Positions 31,918-44,761 of a stretch of 64,000 nucleotides of DNA are shown one piece after another. The notes beneath the pieces were generated by a model. It was not told where the DNA came from. It saw only the letters and a list, made by a program, of their open reading frames with translations, and did not search any database. The position numbers and the translations under genes were made by a program. Source of the stretch: Narthecium ossifragum (lineage: Eukaryota; Streptophyta; Magnoliopsida; Dioscoreales; Nartheciaceae); contig OY986968.1 in NCBI GenBank assembly GCA_963920575.1, positions 25,798,129 to 25,862,128 on the forward strand, given 5' to 3'. Within the stretch, counting starts at the first letter, position 1; each line of letters begins with the position of its first letter.

Positions 31918-34082
31918 TGTGAGGACCTGCCCCTCCATCCCTGTGGCTTGCTGTTTGCCCCAAGGGCAATTTGGGAAATTGCGCCTTGGTGGTCGTTTCG
32001 CACTGGGTGTGCACACTCAGACCTTGTTTGGTGCTTGTGTTGTTAGAAAGGTTTGGTGGACCCTGGTTCGGTAGTCCTGTGCTTGGGCTTATGGCTCAGC
32101 CCAAGGTTGTCGTTTTGGGCAAGGGAGATCGATCTCCATGGCCATGAAGATCGATCTCTCTGTGCCTAGTGGTCGCCGTTCTGGGCGAGGAAGATCGATC
32201 TCCATGTCCATGAAGATCGATCTCCCTGTGCCTGGAAGTCTCTGTCGGTGGCTTTCGAAGGACGGCCACCGCGGTGGCCGTCGCTTACCCTGTCAGGGGA
32301 GGGAAGACTTTCCCTCCCCTCCCCCAGCTTTTCCCCGCTTTAGCCGGCTTTCCCCCGGCCTTACCCGCCCCTTTCCCCCTTCCTTTCTTCTTCTTCTTCT
32401 CTTCTTCTTCCTCGCAGCTCTGCTTTCCCCTGTTCCGGCTGAGAGCTTTCGCTCGCCGTTCTTCCTCCTCCGGCCACCTCTCCGGGAGCTTGAAGGCTCG
32501 TTGGGTTCGTGGAAAGGCGAGGAAGGTCCTGGGGTAGGACTTGTGGATCGAAGCTGCGTTGAAGAGGTAGGGTTCTTCTTCTAAACTCCGGTTGCTTTTG
32601 GGTTTTGAGATCCGGATTTGTTTTCCTTAGATCTCCGTGTATTGATGTTGGTTTTTGGTTTGGGAGCCTTGAGTAGCTTCGTGGCACTGAGATCTACCAG
32701 CCCACCTAGTTTGGTGAGGTATGGTGGCGGTTTCCGACGGTGTTCCTCGCCGTCCGGCCGCCGGCGCGACCCAATCATGATCGATCTCATGGGATGAGAT
32801 CGATCTTGGTCGGGGTGGCCCAAACCGCCCGAGTGAGAGCGATTTCCCTGGGAGGAAGATCGATCTCTTGGCGGCTGGCGCCTGTGCGTCGTGGGTCACC
32901 TAAAAGATCGATCTTCATTTGGGTGGAGATCGATTTTGTTGGGGGTGACCAGGACGGGTGCTTCTAGCCTCGAGGAAGATCGATCTCCATGCTATAGGAG
33001 ATCGATCTCCTTCAGTGCAGAGAGGGTTTTACTTGCTTTAAGTGCTGTTTTGCCCGCGGGGCTTCACATGCAAGTGATTTTTACGGTTTTTCCCTCGGGG
33101 CTTATCCTGTAATGAGTTATACATGAATGCTTACCGCCTTGTGGTTGAACCGAGAGGGTGATGTCTCTCGGGGTGTGTAGAATAAATGGGCTGACGGTAT
33201 GCCCTTACCGCTTTGTGGTGAACCGGGGGAGTCATGACCATCGGGAGTGTTTAGTATAAATGGGCCGAAGGTGTGCCCTTGTTGTGTTGGTTGTTTACAG
33301 CTTTATCATATCTATCCTGCCCTGTTTTCCTATGCATTAGGCATGCTAGGGTAGGTTGGGTGGGTGTTAACTCTGTTGCTTTGAGTACCGAGTGATGGTA
33401 GTCTTAACTTCGGTTGTTCCGCCAAGTGCGGAGATCCCACTTGGAGAAGGGGGTCCTACTGGTTGCGTCGTGTCCACCCTGCGTCAGGGAATGTCGGAGT
33501 TGCCCACCCCTGAGCAGTGGCGTTGTCGGAGATACGCACCTAGGACAGGAACCCTTCGGGTTATTGACGGGGTTTATGGGATCCTTGGCAAGCCTCGGTA
33601 CTTGGCATAAGAGTGTGTCCGGTTGCTTTACCCTTGTTTGTGGGAGTTGTAGAGTAGGACCCTGCTGAGCTGTTGCTCATGCCTACCTGGACTGTGTTTG
33701 TTGCAGGTGCAGGTGGCCGCTCTGTCCCAGTGTTACCCCCTCGGTCGTCTCGAGGCAGCGCTCCGGATCCTGATCATGTCTGAGGGTCAGGATGGGTTCG
33801 TCTGTGCGTTCGCGGAGACCCCAGTGGGTGTTGTGGTTTCTTTTTGGGGACTGTGATCCCTTGTAGCTGTTGTACTAAACCCTGTTAACTTTTTATTGCT
33901 GGTTTGTAATAAATGTTAATAGTTGTTTAGGTAGCTTGCTTCCGCTCTTTCTCTGTGCCGTCCAGCTGTTTCCGCCAGCTGGGCTTTAGTCTCAACTGTT
34001 TCCGCCAGTTGAGGCTGTAGTTGTAGGTTTTCTCCCCCTCGCGTCCCCGGCCCGGTTGCGCTCTGCGGGTCGGGGCGCGACA
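31918..34082 (+). mobile_element. Nested 2165-bp solo LTR
   Basis: Starts TGTGAGGACC and ends GGGCGCGACA, so has TG...CA termini. It is flanked by a perfect 5-bp TSD, GATGC (31913-31917 and 34083-34087). No internal gag-pol or second LTR is present, so it is best read as a solo LTR left by recombination. A TRIM/LARD-like unit is possible. It contains the AGATCGATCT array (32126-33008), a GC-rich leader with a donor-like GAAGAGGTAGGG near 32560, and a pyrimidine-rich block. Confidence 0.75.
32126..33008. promoter_or_regulatory. Array of paired AGATCGATCT palindromes
   Basis: Perfect AGATCGATCT at 32126, 32148, 32192, 32214, 32797, 32857, 32905, 32977 and 32999, and one-base or two-base variants at 32778, 32836 and 32927. 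They form six pairs with start-to-start spacing 22, 22, 19, 21, 22 and 22 bp, about two helical turns. A perfect 10-mer would be expected by chance about once per megabase. The pattern points to cooperative dimer binding or a duplicated enhancer. Confidence 0.7.
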
Positions 34083-34246
34083 GATGCAGTTCCTTCTTTC
34101 AGGTGATCTTCTAGAAGATGGCGCGATATTTCGAGGTGATCGAGGACTTGAAGCTTCGAGGAGTTCATCTACAGTTAATTTACAGTTTTAATTAGTGATG
34201 TATAAATTGAGGTATAACATGATGTATTCGAGGACATGATTGTATG

Positions 34247-34446
34247 NNNNNNNNNNNNNNNNNNNNNNNNNNNNNNNNNNNNNNNNNNNNNNNNNNNNNN
34301 NNNNNNNNNNNNNNNNNNNNNNNNNNNNNNNNNNNNNNNNNNNNNNNNNNNNNNNNNNNNNNNNNNNNNNNNNNNNNNNNNNNNNNNNNNNNNNNNNNNN
34401 NNNNNNNNNNNNNNNNNNNNNNNNNNNNNNNNNNNNNNNNNNNNNN
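34247..34446. other. Assembly gap, 200 N
   Basis: Exactly 200 N, a placeholder size. Sequence continuity between the LTR-type element and the SPEAR gene region cannot be assumed. Confidence 0.99.
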
Positions 34447-35615
34447 TGAAGGAATAATTTCCAATCTTTGATATGGGAATTTATAAGCAAGTTAGTTAAT
34501 ATATATTATGTCTTAATCCTACCATTAATTTAAGCAAAATCCTAGATCCTAAAAAAAAGTGAGAAAGATTTCCTTTACAGAAGGATCTATATTATTGATA
34601 AAGTTTACCAATCCTAGCTAGATTAGTGGGAGCTTATTTTAAAATCCTCATACACAACTGGAAAGTCCATTTTCTATTCTCCAAAAATATCCTCCACGTA
34701 TCTGATTTGCCTTTGACTCTAACAAACCATTCTTAATCTTACATCGTAACATATTGTAAGCAAATCAAATCAAATCAAACTCAAAAGGTTGCAGAAAAAA
34801 GTTTACAAAAAAGCAAAAGCTGCATCCTTACATTGAATACTAAAAAGCTACATGCTTAACAATGGCAGCAGCTCCTCATGGAGCAAAGATACCAGGAGCT
34901 GCTCAAGGATGTCAGGACCCTCACTCAATACCATGCCTTTTATGCATGCAAAACAAAAGAGGTCTCTTTCCTACCCTGCTCTACTAAGTTAAATATCTAC
35001 TTAGCTTAATTATGTGACATTAATAGTTATGTGGAATTAAAAGGAAGGAAGTCACTTCAGCACGCGTTTTGTTTGGGGGGGGGGGGGGGGGGGGGGTAAG
35101 GTGGTATATAATGGAAGGTGGGGGTTGGCTGGATCCATGGGAGGAGTGTGAGAGATATCACTTGATAAGCGGGATTGGAGCGAAACCGATGGGGATGAGA
35201 AGATTCGATCAACCACAAAAGCTTGGATTTGGGTTCCCACAATCCCCATCAGACAGCTCGATTGTAGACGGTTTTTTCGAGATCTCGGACGATTGCTCGT
35301 AGATTTCACAGCCCAACACGTCCTTGTTAAAATCCTTGCCATCCTGTTCACCAGAACTCCCTCTGGTTTAATGGGTTTCTTCCAAACGTCTCTTTTATTC
35401 ATTGGTCTTGGATTATATTCTTGAAGAGGGAGTTTGGGCACAGTGGTACGAGTGGAATTGTCTTGGGATTTGTTTTTTGAGTTGGGCTTCAGTCTTTCTC
35501 GTTCTTGCGTCTCTCTAATTTGTGATCTGGATTATCATTTGTCAGACTATAGTAGGCAGTAGTGATTTGTGTTCTTTCTTTGTTGGATAATATTATTCTA
35601 CTATTTGAAGTTTAG
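34447..35615. other. Upstream region of the SPEAR-like gene
   Basis: AT-rich, then a G22 run at 35075-35096. The pyrimidine-rich stretch of about 35440-35600 probably covers the promoter and leader. No separate gene seen. Confidence 0.4.
35075..35096 (+). repeat. 22-bp guanine homopolymer
   Basis: 22 consecutive G, followed by TAAGG. Able to form G-quadruplexes and prone to polymerase error, so the true length is uncertain. Confidence 0.9.
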
Positions 35616-35699
35616 ATGGCAAGAGTGATTAACGTGAGAGAGAAACATAAAGAAAAGAATGGTACTTCAAGAAGATCGGTGCTCGGAATACTGCAATAG
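35616..35699 (+). other. Upstream ORF overlapping the SPEAR-like start
   Basis: ATGGCAAGAGTG opens a 27-codon frame that ends in TAG at 35697-35699, out of frame with and overlapping the main ATG at 35659. It would lower initiation at the main start unless the true start lies elsewhere. Confidence 0.4.
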
Positions 35700-37222
35700 C
35701 ACCAGTCGCAGCTGCACCAAGAAGCCGGCCGCGACGGGGAAGAAGTCGAAGCCGAAGATCCCGCAGCGGGGTCTCGGCGTTGCGCAGCTGGAGAGGATAC
35801 GGATCGCGGAGCAGGAGAAGAATTCCGGCTCCGGCTCCGGCTCCGGCTCCTCCTCCAGCCTCATACTTCCCGTCCAACCACCGCAGCCGCCGGTCTCGCT
35901 ACTGGCGGCGTCATCTGATTCGAATTCCCTGTTCAGGCCTCCCTTTGATCCCAGCCCATTGTTCAGACCATATGGCCCCCCGAGCACACAACACGCTTGC
36001 ATGATGAGTTCTTCTGGGAGTCATGGGCATGGTTTCTTGCCCATGCTGTGGGATGCTGATGGTGCATTGAAGAAGTATGGGTACCACCAACAGGCTTCTT
36101 CTATCCAGAATGATTCTTCCAACCATGGTTTGAAGTCTTCTGGTTTCTGGCATAGGAAACACTATCAGCATCAGCAGCAGTCTCCTGCTTCAATGGTTTG
36201 GATTACTCTGCCTTCCATGTTACTTTGTTTTGGTTAGATGCATTTTTGATGGGCTTATGGAGGTGTTGCTCTGTTATTTCTCTGCAGGTGAACAGGACTT
36301 TGTCGCCTTCGTCCTCTGGAGTTAACCTTCAGATGGAGCCCCCTTCAAACCAAAGCTATGGCAGCAATCACAACATGCCTTCTTCCTGGCCAGAGGAAGA
36401 GAAGGTATGCGTGAATCTTTGCAATTGGAATGCATGACAGAAATCTTTATTTTTGTAATAAATCATTCAAAGATTGTAATAACGGGAGACTTTGATGTTT
36501 GCTAATTGGGCCTTTTGTTAGAATGTAGTAAAGATGGTTGGCATGAAGCGGCCATGCCCATTTCACATCGAAAACGCATCCAACCATCCCAATTTCTCCT
36601 GCCCAGTCTCCTTTTTCTCCAGTTCTTTCGTCAAGTCGGATGAATCGTTGCAAAGATGTGGAATGTTTGCAGCATTAAGGTAGTTCTAACTTTTACCTCA
36701 TATTAGTTTTTGTATTCTTTTCCAATTGAATTCCATGAATTTATTTTGTTTCATTGTTAGAGAGGGTGGCGATTCGAGCTCTAGTTCTTATCAAGTTGAT
36801 ATCAAAAGCTCCAACCTTTTTCCAGACAAGAGTGTGAAGGAAAATGGTGCTACCAAGGATGCTGGCTTTCTCTCATTGGGCTCCATTACTAAATCCAAGC
36901 AGTCCATGGCCATCTCAAGCCACCATCACTGTGAATATCCTGAATTCAATCTACTGCCTTATCAAGTAAAGATCAACAACATAATTTTTATTACTTCATA
37001 GTTACATTGTAACTCAAAATTTACACATAATAACTTTTTTTTTTTTTTCACTTACATTTGGCTCAGGGAAATGGAGATGATGCAGTCTCAGATTTCAAGG
37101 ATTCAAAACAAGTACCCTTTTACAGCTTCTTGCCAATGGGTCCGAACAACTGCGATGCGACTCTGAGTGATAGGAGAGGTGAGGCATTGGATGGTGGTAT
37201 TGATCTTAACTTGAAGTTGTAA
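35659..37222 (+). CDS. SPEAR/SPOROCYTELESS-like EAR-motif transcriptional repressor
   Basis: Five exons joined at GT-AG sites: 35659-36195, 36288-36404, 36522-36679, 36761-36965 and 37067-37222, giving 390 aa. Near the N-terminus (about residues 20-55) is the basic SPL/SPEAR signature, PKIPQRGLGVAQLERIRI plus AEQEK. The C-terminus ends GIDLNLKL, an LxLxL EAR motif for TOPLESS co-repressors. The middle is Ser/His/Gln-rich and disordered. Family members (SPL/NZZ, TIE1, SPEARs) act in the nucleus as adaptors linking TCP transcription factors to TOPLESS, controlling leaf, ovule and sporocyte development. The start is uncertain: the usual N-terminus before the SPL motif is short here and overlapped by an upstream ORF. 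Confidence 0.9.
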
Positions 37223-38212
37223 AAGGATCAATTTGGTTGCTTATAAAGGTGGCAATATACTAGAGTTTGAATAACAATTGAAGTAGCCATATGTGCCAAT
37301 GTGAGAAGAAGGAAGACGAGAGTTCATTTCACTCCAAGTGATTCAATTCATGTCTTCAAATCTCTCAGCGGTTTAAGGCTTAAAATTTGATTCTATAGTT
37401 TAAGATGTTCCATTCCAAGTCCAATAGCTTATACTTTAAGTTAATTTAGTCTATATTTTTTATTATAGTGTCTTGTCTCATTAATGTGATCTGAGGAACG
37501 AAGTCTTGCTTGCCAGGCCAACTATATGTATATCTATCTGATGGTTTCTGATATATTTCAAAACAGTACAAATCATAGTTGAAAGGGCATTTCATTCTTC
37601 GCAGTTCAGTGGCTTTTGCTTTGAGCTTAGGTAATTTTGTTTACGACCTAGCTATTTGACCCAATGGTGCCTGTTTGACCTCCTATTTAGATATATGATA
37701 AAATCATGTTATATAGAACCGAAAAAACAATTGCAAAAGAAAATTCTACAAAGTGGTGAACTTGAGAAATATAGGTTTCCAATAACAGCTCATGTAAGTA
37801 AAAAAAAATAAAGGATCGTCAGGTTTCATACGATCAGACAGTTGAGACCACGCCATTCAATGAATCCTGGAAAAGCAAGTTAACAAACTGAAATCGATAG
37901 ATACCCATAGCATTGGAATCAAACCATTAATAAGATATAGTTGAGCCAACATACATGCACAGGGTTCTCTAATTAGTGGGAGTGTAATATACAAAGGTAA
38001 AAGTCTTTAACCATAGAGAACAATCTACATAATCTGACAATGTTGTTGCAAGCCCATCATGTCCAGAAACTCTGTTACAACAATAGATTTGGCGATGCAA
38101 GTTCAGAAAAAAAAGACGCATGCCATCAGGCTAATGGTCCTACCCTCACTTTGTTATTCGCTACAAAGTCTATGACATGGCCTAACCTCAACTCTGTTAT
38201 CCGCTTCAAAGT
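37223..38212. other. Convergent intergenic region
   Basis: 3' UTRs of the SPEAR-like gene (plus) and the NCL exchanger (minus) meet here. No gene or clear repeat seen. Confidence 0.6.
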
Positions 38213-41200
38213 CTAAGACCACCCGAACACAAAGTCGAGGACATAAACAAGTGCCAGAGAGAAGGGATAGAGCAGGTAAGCTACAAAGCATGTCCAGAGT
38301 GGGAATGTGGTGCGGAAGCTTGTAAAGAGGCCCATCACAACGCAGACAATTAGAATGACCAGCACCTCTGCTGAGAAATTCCACGTCAAGTCTCTCACAT
38401 AAACAAGGCCCAAGAAGACGGCCAGGCAAAGCGTGTTGTTCATGGTTACCCCACCATATATCTGCAGCAGTGAGCCAAAAGAACTTAAAATCACTAAATC
38501 ACACAATATTAACTGAGAAACACGTCCCAGAAAATGCACCAACTTGAGTACAGCAGTGTCACTATTAGATAACAACCTAGTCAACTAAAAGCATCAGAAA
38601 AATACCTCTGAGAATGTGAGGGAAGAAGTTCTTAGCTTCTTTCGGCTAGCAAAAATAATTGCTGAAACAGCTTCGCTGGAGTTTGTAGCCAAAGGCATTG
38701 CGATGAAGGAGATGAAAAATGAAGGTATCTTTGTAGCAACTGAGAAGTTGTCAACAACATCAACAAGAGGATCAGCAAATGCAGCTGCAAGAACAGTACC
38801 CAGAAGCAATAGCAAAGCAGCTTTGATGCAGATCCATCTGGGATTCTCAACACTATCCACAACTTCATCACTCCTATCTATTAGCAAATTATGCTCCTCC
38901 TTTGTTTTCTGCACATTAAAATAGCTCATCAACATTGTCAGGCTTAAGATTTGAGTAACTATTAGAATGCAACAAGTTCATCAACAAAACCACCTACCAT
39001 ATGAAAATCATGAATGAACTTATTCGAGTAAGCTCCTGAACTAGGAACAGAGTGTTTAGCCTCTGCTAACCATTTGCAGATTCCTCTGACAAATTCTTCT
39101 TCTTCAATAACCTCATTGCGAGAGGTATCAAAATCAGACATTACTTTACTCACAGCATCGTCCGTATCCAAGTCTATATCTTCAAATTGTATTCCTATAA
39201 TTAATGCTTGTAGCTCAGAACGCGATACTGACTTATCTTGATCCAGATCTATTCTATGAAATAACCTGGTACAAGAAAATACAAATAATCAATATAATAT
39301 CAAAATAAAAAAATAAAAAGATAAAGAGGAAACTAACTTTCTTATAACAGGTATATTTGGTTCTCCATCGCTATCAATAAGCTTCCCCAGGGCTGACATT
39401 TGAGCATGCCTAAGGATTCCCGAAATTACGTGCTTGTGCTTTGCATATGCTAATCTTCTTTTCTGAATCCATGGCTGAAAGATCTGTTCCAGTATACAAA
39501 CATATCCATAATAAAGACTAATAAGGTTTTGCCTCTTAAAAAGAATAGCATCAATCACATCTTGATAGCAACAATCCAGCGAAGGCTATTAAAGGCACAT
39601 TAGATGATAATTGCTGATGCGGGACAATTTATAGGAATAAACTGTCACTAATTTAAAATAAACTATAAAAAACACGATTTCTAATATCAAACACAGATGC
39701 CACTATTGTCAGAATAAAAGCTTATAAAAAAATATGAACCTTCAATCAAGCAATGACTATGAGATTCAACAAAGGAAAAAAGATAAAATCAGTCTTAAAA
39801 TATACAACCATTGATCAAAGTAAAAACAAGTTTCAGTGTCCGAGTGCAAACATCCTTTAATAGTTCCTTCAAATACATTGAAGTCCTAGATGTCCAAATA
39901 TATTCTTAGCTCAAATTAACTTGGTCACACTAGTTTGAGCCCTTAATCTTGGACTAGTTTTCAATATACGAATTGATAAGGTCCGAATTGTGTCTGCTGT
40001 ATGTTGCATTTTGAAAGAGTTTTCAGTTTCTACTCAAAGATTAAGCAACACTTTGCTTGCTGTAGTTTGAAATTTAGCATGTTTTTAGGGCTGAAAAAAA
40101 GTTGTATTGATTGGTGTGCTTGGATCTTATCTAGGGATGTCTAAGCATGGTTTTTCTCAAGATTGGTTGATTTTACAGCTTGAATCCATAATTGAGATTT
40201 GTTTACCAGATTTTGATTTTAACCAAGGTTCTTTTCCTGAATGATTCTGAAAGTCTTACTATAATGGGATCAGTGGAACAATGGGTTTAGATAATGGGTG
40301 TGCAAGGGTTGTAGTAATAGCCAATAGCAAGAAATAAAAACCAAGAGAACAATGACCGTAAGAACTAACAAAGGAGTCGTGGACTCAATTTGGGTTGCAA
40401 GATTCTATCTAAAGGTATACGGCGAACACCTATCAATCCATGCAAGAGTACGAAAAATAAGGAGAGAATTCTTCCTCTCACATATTTATTTTTCAAAAGC
40501 AATCAACATAAGAGTATGAAGACTATAGAGGGTGGATTGCAACTCCTTATACTTAAATCCCACACAGAGCTCATAAAAGTAGTCCTTCCCACATATGTAA
40601 ACAAAAACCTATACAACTATTCAAAAATTACTAAATCAAGTACTAAGGAAGCAACACCAAATAGATGAATATAACCCCAAATTAACTAAAGTTCTAACTA
40701 AATGACTCCAACAAATTTACTTGTGTGTTTAAGCAACTTATTATCACCCATTAATGTGTCAACAGCAAAGCAGCCATTCCAATTTACTTCATGATAAGTG
40801 GGTGTGAAACAAAAACCTTCCACCTTGCCACATAATCCAAAATTTATTTCGAAAATGTATATGAACTTAAAAAAGAAAGTCTAAATCAGGAAGAAAGAAT
40901 AGCTGACGAAGTATGTGAAGAATCACACTTCAAGTGCAAAACTATAATGAAAAGACAAGAACATAATAATTGAAGGCATTATGTCATACTTAAGGTCGCC
41001 ACTTTGCTTTGCCATGTTTTATCATGGACAATTCTGCTGAAAAATATCTACAAATATCTCCTCCATGATAATCCAAAACTTACTTTGTCTCCTCATATTC
41101 CTATGAGGCAATCTCCAAACTAAATGTCAAGCACTTGAATGTGATCTTGAGTTCTCGGCAGTCATAAAAGGACATTGAACAATGACAATGCTAGGCTTGA

Positions 41201-44200
41201 CGTGGCACAGGAAACTAAAGGGACCACAATGCAGATATTTTAACCCTGTCTGAGGTGTCTGTTTATAATCAAGGAAATTCGTAAAGAAAGATATTGCTTA
41301 CAGAATTACACTGAACAAACATTAGAGAATACAATGATGTTATGAGGTAAATCAACATTATCTTCTTACATTAGTAGTTTGCTTGCAAGTAATGACAAAA
41401 AAGGAGAACTTGTGAGATATTATTATTTACAAATGTTTCACCTGTACATTCTAGGGGCAACTGGCAAGAATCTGGCACAAGTGCACCAAGTGCACAACTG
41501 CAGGACCGATGACTCTCAGTAGTCACCTCCATAGAGTATGATGGTCGTGGGTCGTGAAAGTAGAATCGAGGATGAAATGTGTCAATAGTGGGAGAAGGGT
41601 CATACTTGGAGGATGGTAATGGAGTGGGAGGATTGCAGCAATGTATAGCGTAATGAGGAAACAAATGAGATGATCACAGGCAAGAGTTTTTTGCTCAATT
41701 GAGCACCAAATCCTATGATATTTGAACACTTAGTTTTCAAAAAACAAAAGCATGCCATTATGTGCTAACTTTCTATTCAAAGACTAATACTCCAAGCATT
41801 TCTGTTTCTACACGAAAAAATGGAACTCTAGCTGCTCTTTCTTCAATGTAAAAGAAATGGGAAAAAATTATGAACTTACAAATGGAATATATCAGAATAT
41901 GAAGGTTATGCACATGTAGAATAACCCACAGAAGGCACTAACTACTGTATACACCACTTGTGAATCAATTCTCAACCATCAAACGTTTTAACATGATGTT
42001 CTGATTAAGTTTACTTGTTTTCTGTGAGGACTATCATAGCAAGAGCACATATATATTCAATTACAAAGAAGCTTATAAAATCCACCTAGAATGTGACAGA
42101 TGGAGTACCTGATATAGGCAATAAGTAAGTACAAGTGCAACTGCAGCAATTGTGGCAATCAAGACAGCTATATGTCCTCCAGATCGAATGTTCAAAATTA
42201 ACGGTATTTGGACAATGATAAATGGAATAACAGATAAAGCCATGATCCTAGCAGCATAGCTGGTTTGAAGATCAACGGTAACACCAGAGCCTGCAAAATG
42301 CAGCACCTATCACTTGAAACGATTAAAAATATTGCATTTCAGATTGAGAGAAAAAATATGCTAAATCCATTAAAAGCAACATTATCTTCAACCTCCTGGA
42401 AACAGCTGCAGGATAAAAAAATCCATATTCCATAAAAAATAAAGAAAGTCAATTAAATTTATCTGTATTGGCAAACCTACAAATTTCTCTTCATATACAT
42501 GCATAAAAGAACAGGTGATCTTTTCGGTTATCTGCAGTAAGATACAAGTTAAACAAAAAGTTAATGATAAATGCCAAAATCTATACAACACTAAGCTCCT
42601 TGTGCTGCATTCTGAATCTAGCTCATCTTGGACTGTCAAGAAGCCAAGGATTAAAGAGATGATGTTTCCAATGAGAAGTCATTATCCAATGTTTATGCAG
42701 TACACATCAAAAGAGCCAATTGGCCCCCCTGGACCAAGAATTTAGATCATATTTATAACTAAAGGTACATATTGCTTGTTTAACAAAAGGGAGATTCTAA
42801 AATCCTTTCACAAAAGAAAATGAACAAAAAAGGTCAAGCCGTTGAGAGCTTTTCTTTTCTTCATTTTTTTTCCTGATTAACTGTGGCCTTTGTGGAGTTT
42901 ATGACAAAGTATTATTATTATAGCCCCTTAAATAGATGGCAACTAGCTCATCGAGACATTCTCTTTCTTTCTTCTTCCTTCTCTAGTGCATGTTTCAGTA
43001 CTTGTGAATAATCAGTCAAATTAAAAAGCAACAATAATTGTATATGCTTTTCAGTCTTTTTCTAAAGTTACCATCACAAAGAAACCTTTCTTACCTAATA
43101 TTCACACTTATGCCTCCTCAAAAACCTAATCTAGAAACTTCCTAAGTCTTGTTCTTTTGTCCAAAAATCCCTGCTTTTCATTTACTATCAACCAATCCCA
43201 TTTATCAAGATACTTGATTGTTAGCTTTGTTCCTTTCAAATTCATTCCCCTTTAAACCAAAACAAGTCCTTAGCATTTCCCACATTCTCAATCCCCAAAC
43301 GTGGGTCCTATCTTCTACGTCCTCCAAGAAAAAACCGTACAAAGAAAGTTTATCAGATCCAGCAAATTAGCCATGTTAAAGACAGGCGATACCTTTTACA
43401 AAATAAAGAATAAACAAGTAACTTAGACACTATACAATGAAAAAATTAAACAAAAATATTTTCCAACAAAAATATTTTCCAAGAAATTAAACAAGATGAT
43501 ATAAGGACATAATGCGTGAGCTTATTCCCAAGGAGACAATTTAACCCGAAGAGGAATAGCACGAAGGTACCAAGGAGATTGAACCCTTTTGTATCTTTTA
43601 AATCCACCGAAGTTGAATTCTCGATATCGCATTTCCCAACAAGAATGCAAGAGCCCCATAGTACTGTCAGAAGCATGACAATGGAGCCAGCAAGCAACCC
43701 CATTCCAATCAAGACCTGCTTCTGAGCAGTCTCTTTACTACCAGAAAGTCCAGATACTGCAGAATATTAATTAAAAAGAAAATCAGCTTATAATCATGTA
43801 CCATGATAGCAAGTTTTCTACCCATAAATAAGGCAAAATTTTCAGGAAAATCATTTGCTTTTCCTTTCTCTGGTTCTTTATTTATGGACTTCTCTGCAAA
43901 ATGTTCAGAAATGTCTCAAACTAGCAAGTTTATCTGGCTACTGATTAAGCAACGGGAGAAGGTCAAGGAAGAATTTTGCATAAGTTAATGGACCAAGTAA
44001 CAAAAAATTGTTCAGAAATAAGAAAGAAGTGACATTCACAAGTAATATTTATATATTATAACCTACATAAGTGGTTTCTTAACGAATCACAATCTCCTTA
44101 ATAACGTCTTAATCCCCAATAATCCAGCGTTCTAAACTTGGAAAAAAGCAAGCTAAAACCCCGTCTGCTCAAGGATGAGATGAACGCAACAAGTTTTCTT

Positions 44201-44761
44201 CGAGCAAACAAAAAGTAAAGAACAAATCTTTCCCATAAATTCGTCACAGAGATCAACGGAACATCCCAATCCAATATATGTCCATCCACAGAGATAGGAA
44301 GAAAGGGGACAAGATCAGAGCCCATTACCAAGGATGAGCATGGCATCGGGAAGAGCACCAAGAATAGGGAGGAAAAGCCCCCCGACGATGCCAGGGCCCA
44401 AGATCTCGAGCAAGAGCTCGCTACCGGAGGAAAGGTAAGTGGCGCCCGTGTACATGAAGAAGCCGTAGACAATGATGAGAAAGAGGTTCCCCATTACGGT
44501 CGTGGTGCATGGGAGGAACCCATAGGTCTCCTCGCATTTGGAACCCTCCCCCGCCGCCCCGAGTCCACGCCGGAGGAGGACGGAAACGATCGATCCGTTG
44601 TTAACCTCATCAAGCCCATCCGAGACGAGGCGGATGACAGGGTTGGAGATCAAGCGACTCTGGGCGCCATAGAAGGTAGCGAGGAGGAGGAGAGCGAGGA
44701 TGGGAACTAGTAGTGGAGGAGGTTGTCGCTTCTTTATCAGTAGCACTCTCGTCGTCGCCAT
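38213..44761 (-). CDS. NCL: EF-hand Na+/Ca2+ exchanger-like transporter (NCL type)
   Basis: Seven exons on the minus strand: 44761-44329, 43756-43571, 42290-42109, 39483-39338, 39265-38998, 38908-38606 and 38461-38213, in frame, 588 aa, normal for plant NCL. An N-terminal signal-like helix (LLVPILALLLLATF) precedes the first alpha-repeat (about 106-155, SSGSELLLEILGPGIVGG and LGALPDA). A cytosolic loop holds two EF-hand loops at 322-333 (DLDQDKSVSRSE) and 360-371 (DFDTSRNEVIEE). The second alpha-repeat is PLATNSSEAVSAIIFA, then GGVTMNNTLCLAVFL. NCL proteins work at the tonoplast or plasma membrane in Ca2+ and Na+ homeostasis and salt response, with Ca2+ sensed by the EF-hands. Start chosen at MATTRVLLIKK, the family position. 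Introns 2 and 3 (1.3 and 2.6 kb) are long. Confidence 0.95.

Larger units (their letters stand above)
29015..34246 (+). mobile_element. LTR-type element, interrupted by a related solo LTR
   Basis: Begins TGTGAGGACC, exactly as the nested solo LTR does, and shares its block order: AATTTGG-AAATT box, CACACACGACCTTG-like box, a GAGGTAGGGTTC-type donor-like site, ATAAATGGGCC box, and GTAGAGTAGAACCCTACTG. The 29015-31917 and 34083-34246 parts are continuous in the empty-site copy at 880-2060. No protein domain is visible. The right end is lost in the assembly gap, so its nature (solo LTR or LTR of a full element) is open. Confidence 0.6.

Noticed and set aside
31918..34082. Helitron
   Set aside because: A 5-bp TSD and TG..CA ends fit an LTR; there is no TC start, CTRR end with hairpin, or A-T insertion site.
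29015..34246. Single coding host gene in the GC-rich stretch (for example frames near 29432, 32138)
   Set aside because: Frames are short, differ between the two LTR copies, and no domain is visible; the shared block order and TG..CA/TSD evidence point to LTR sequence.
34236..34471. Open frames across the N run
   Set aside because: They exist only because N bases hold no stops.
38616..38924. 102-codon plus-strand open frame
   Set aside because: It is the exact antisense of the NCL exchanger exon 38606-38908, which has conserved transporter motifs.
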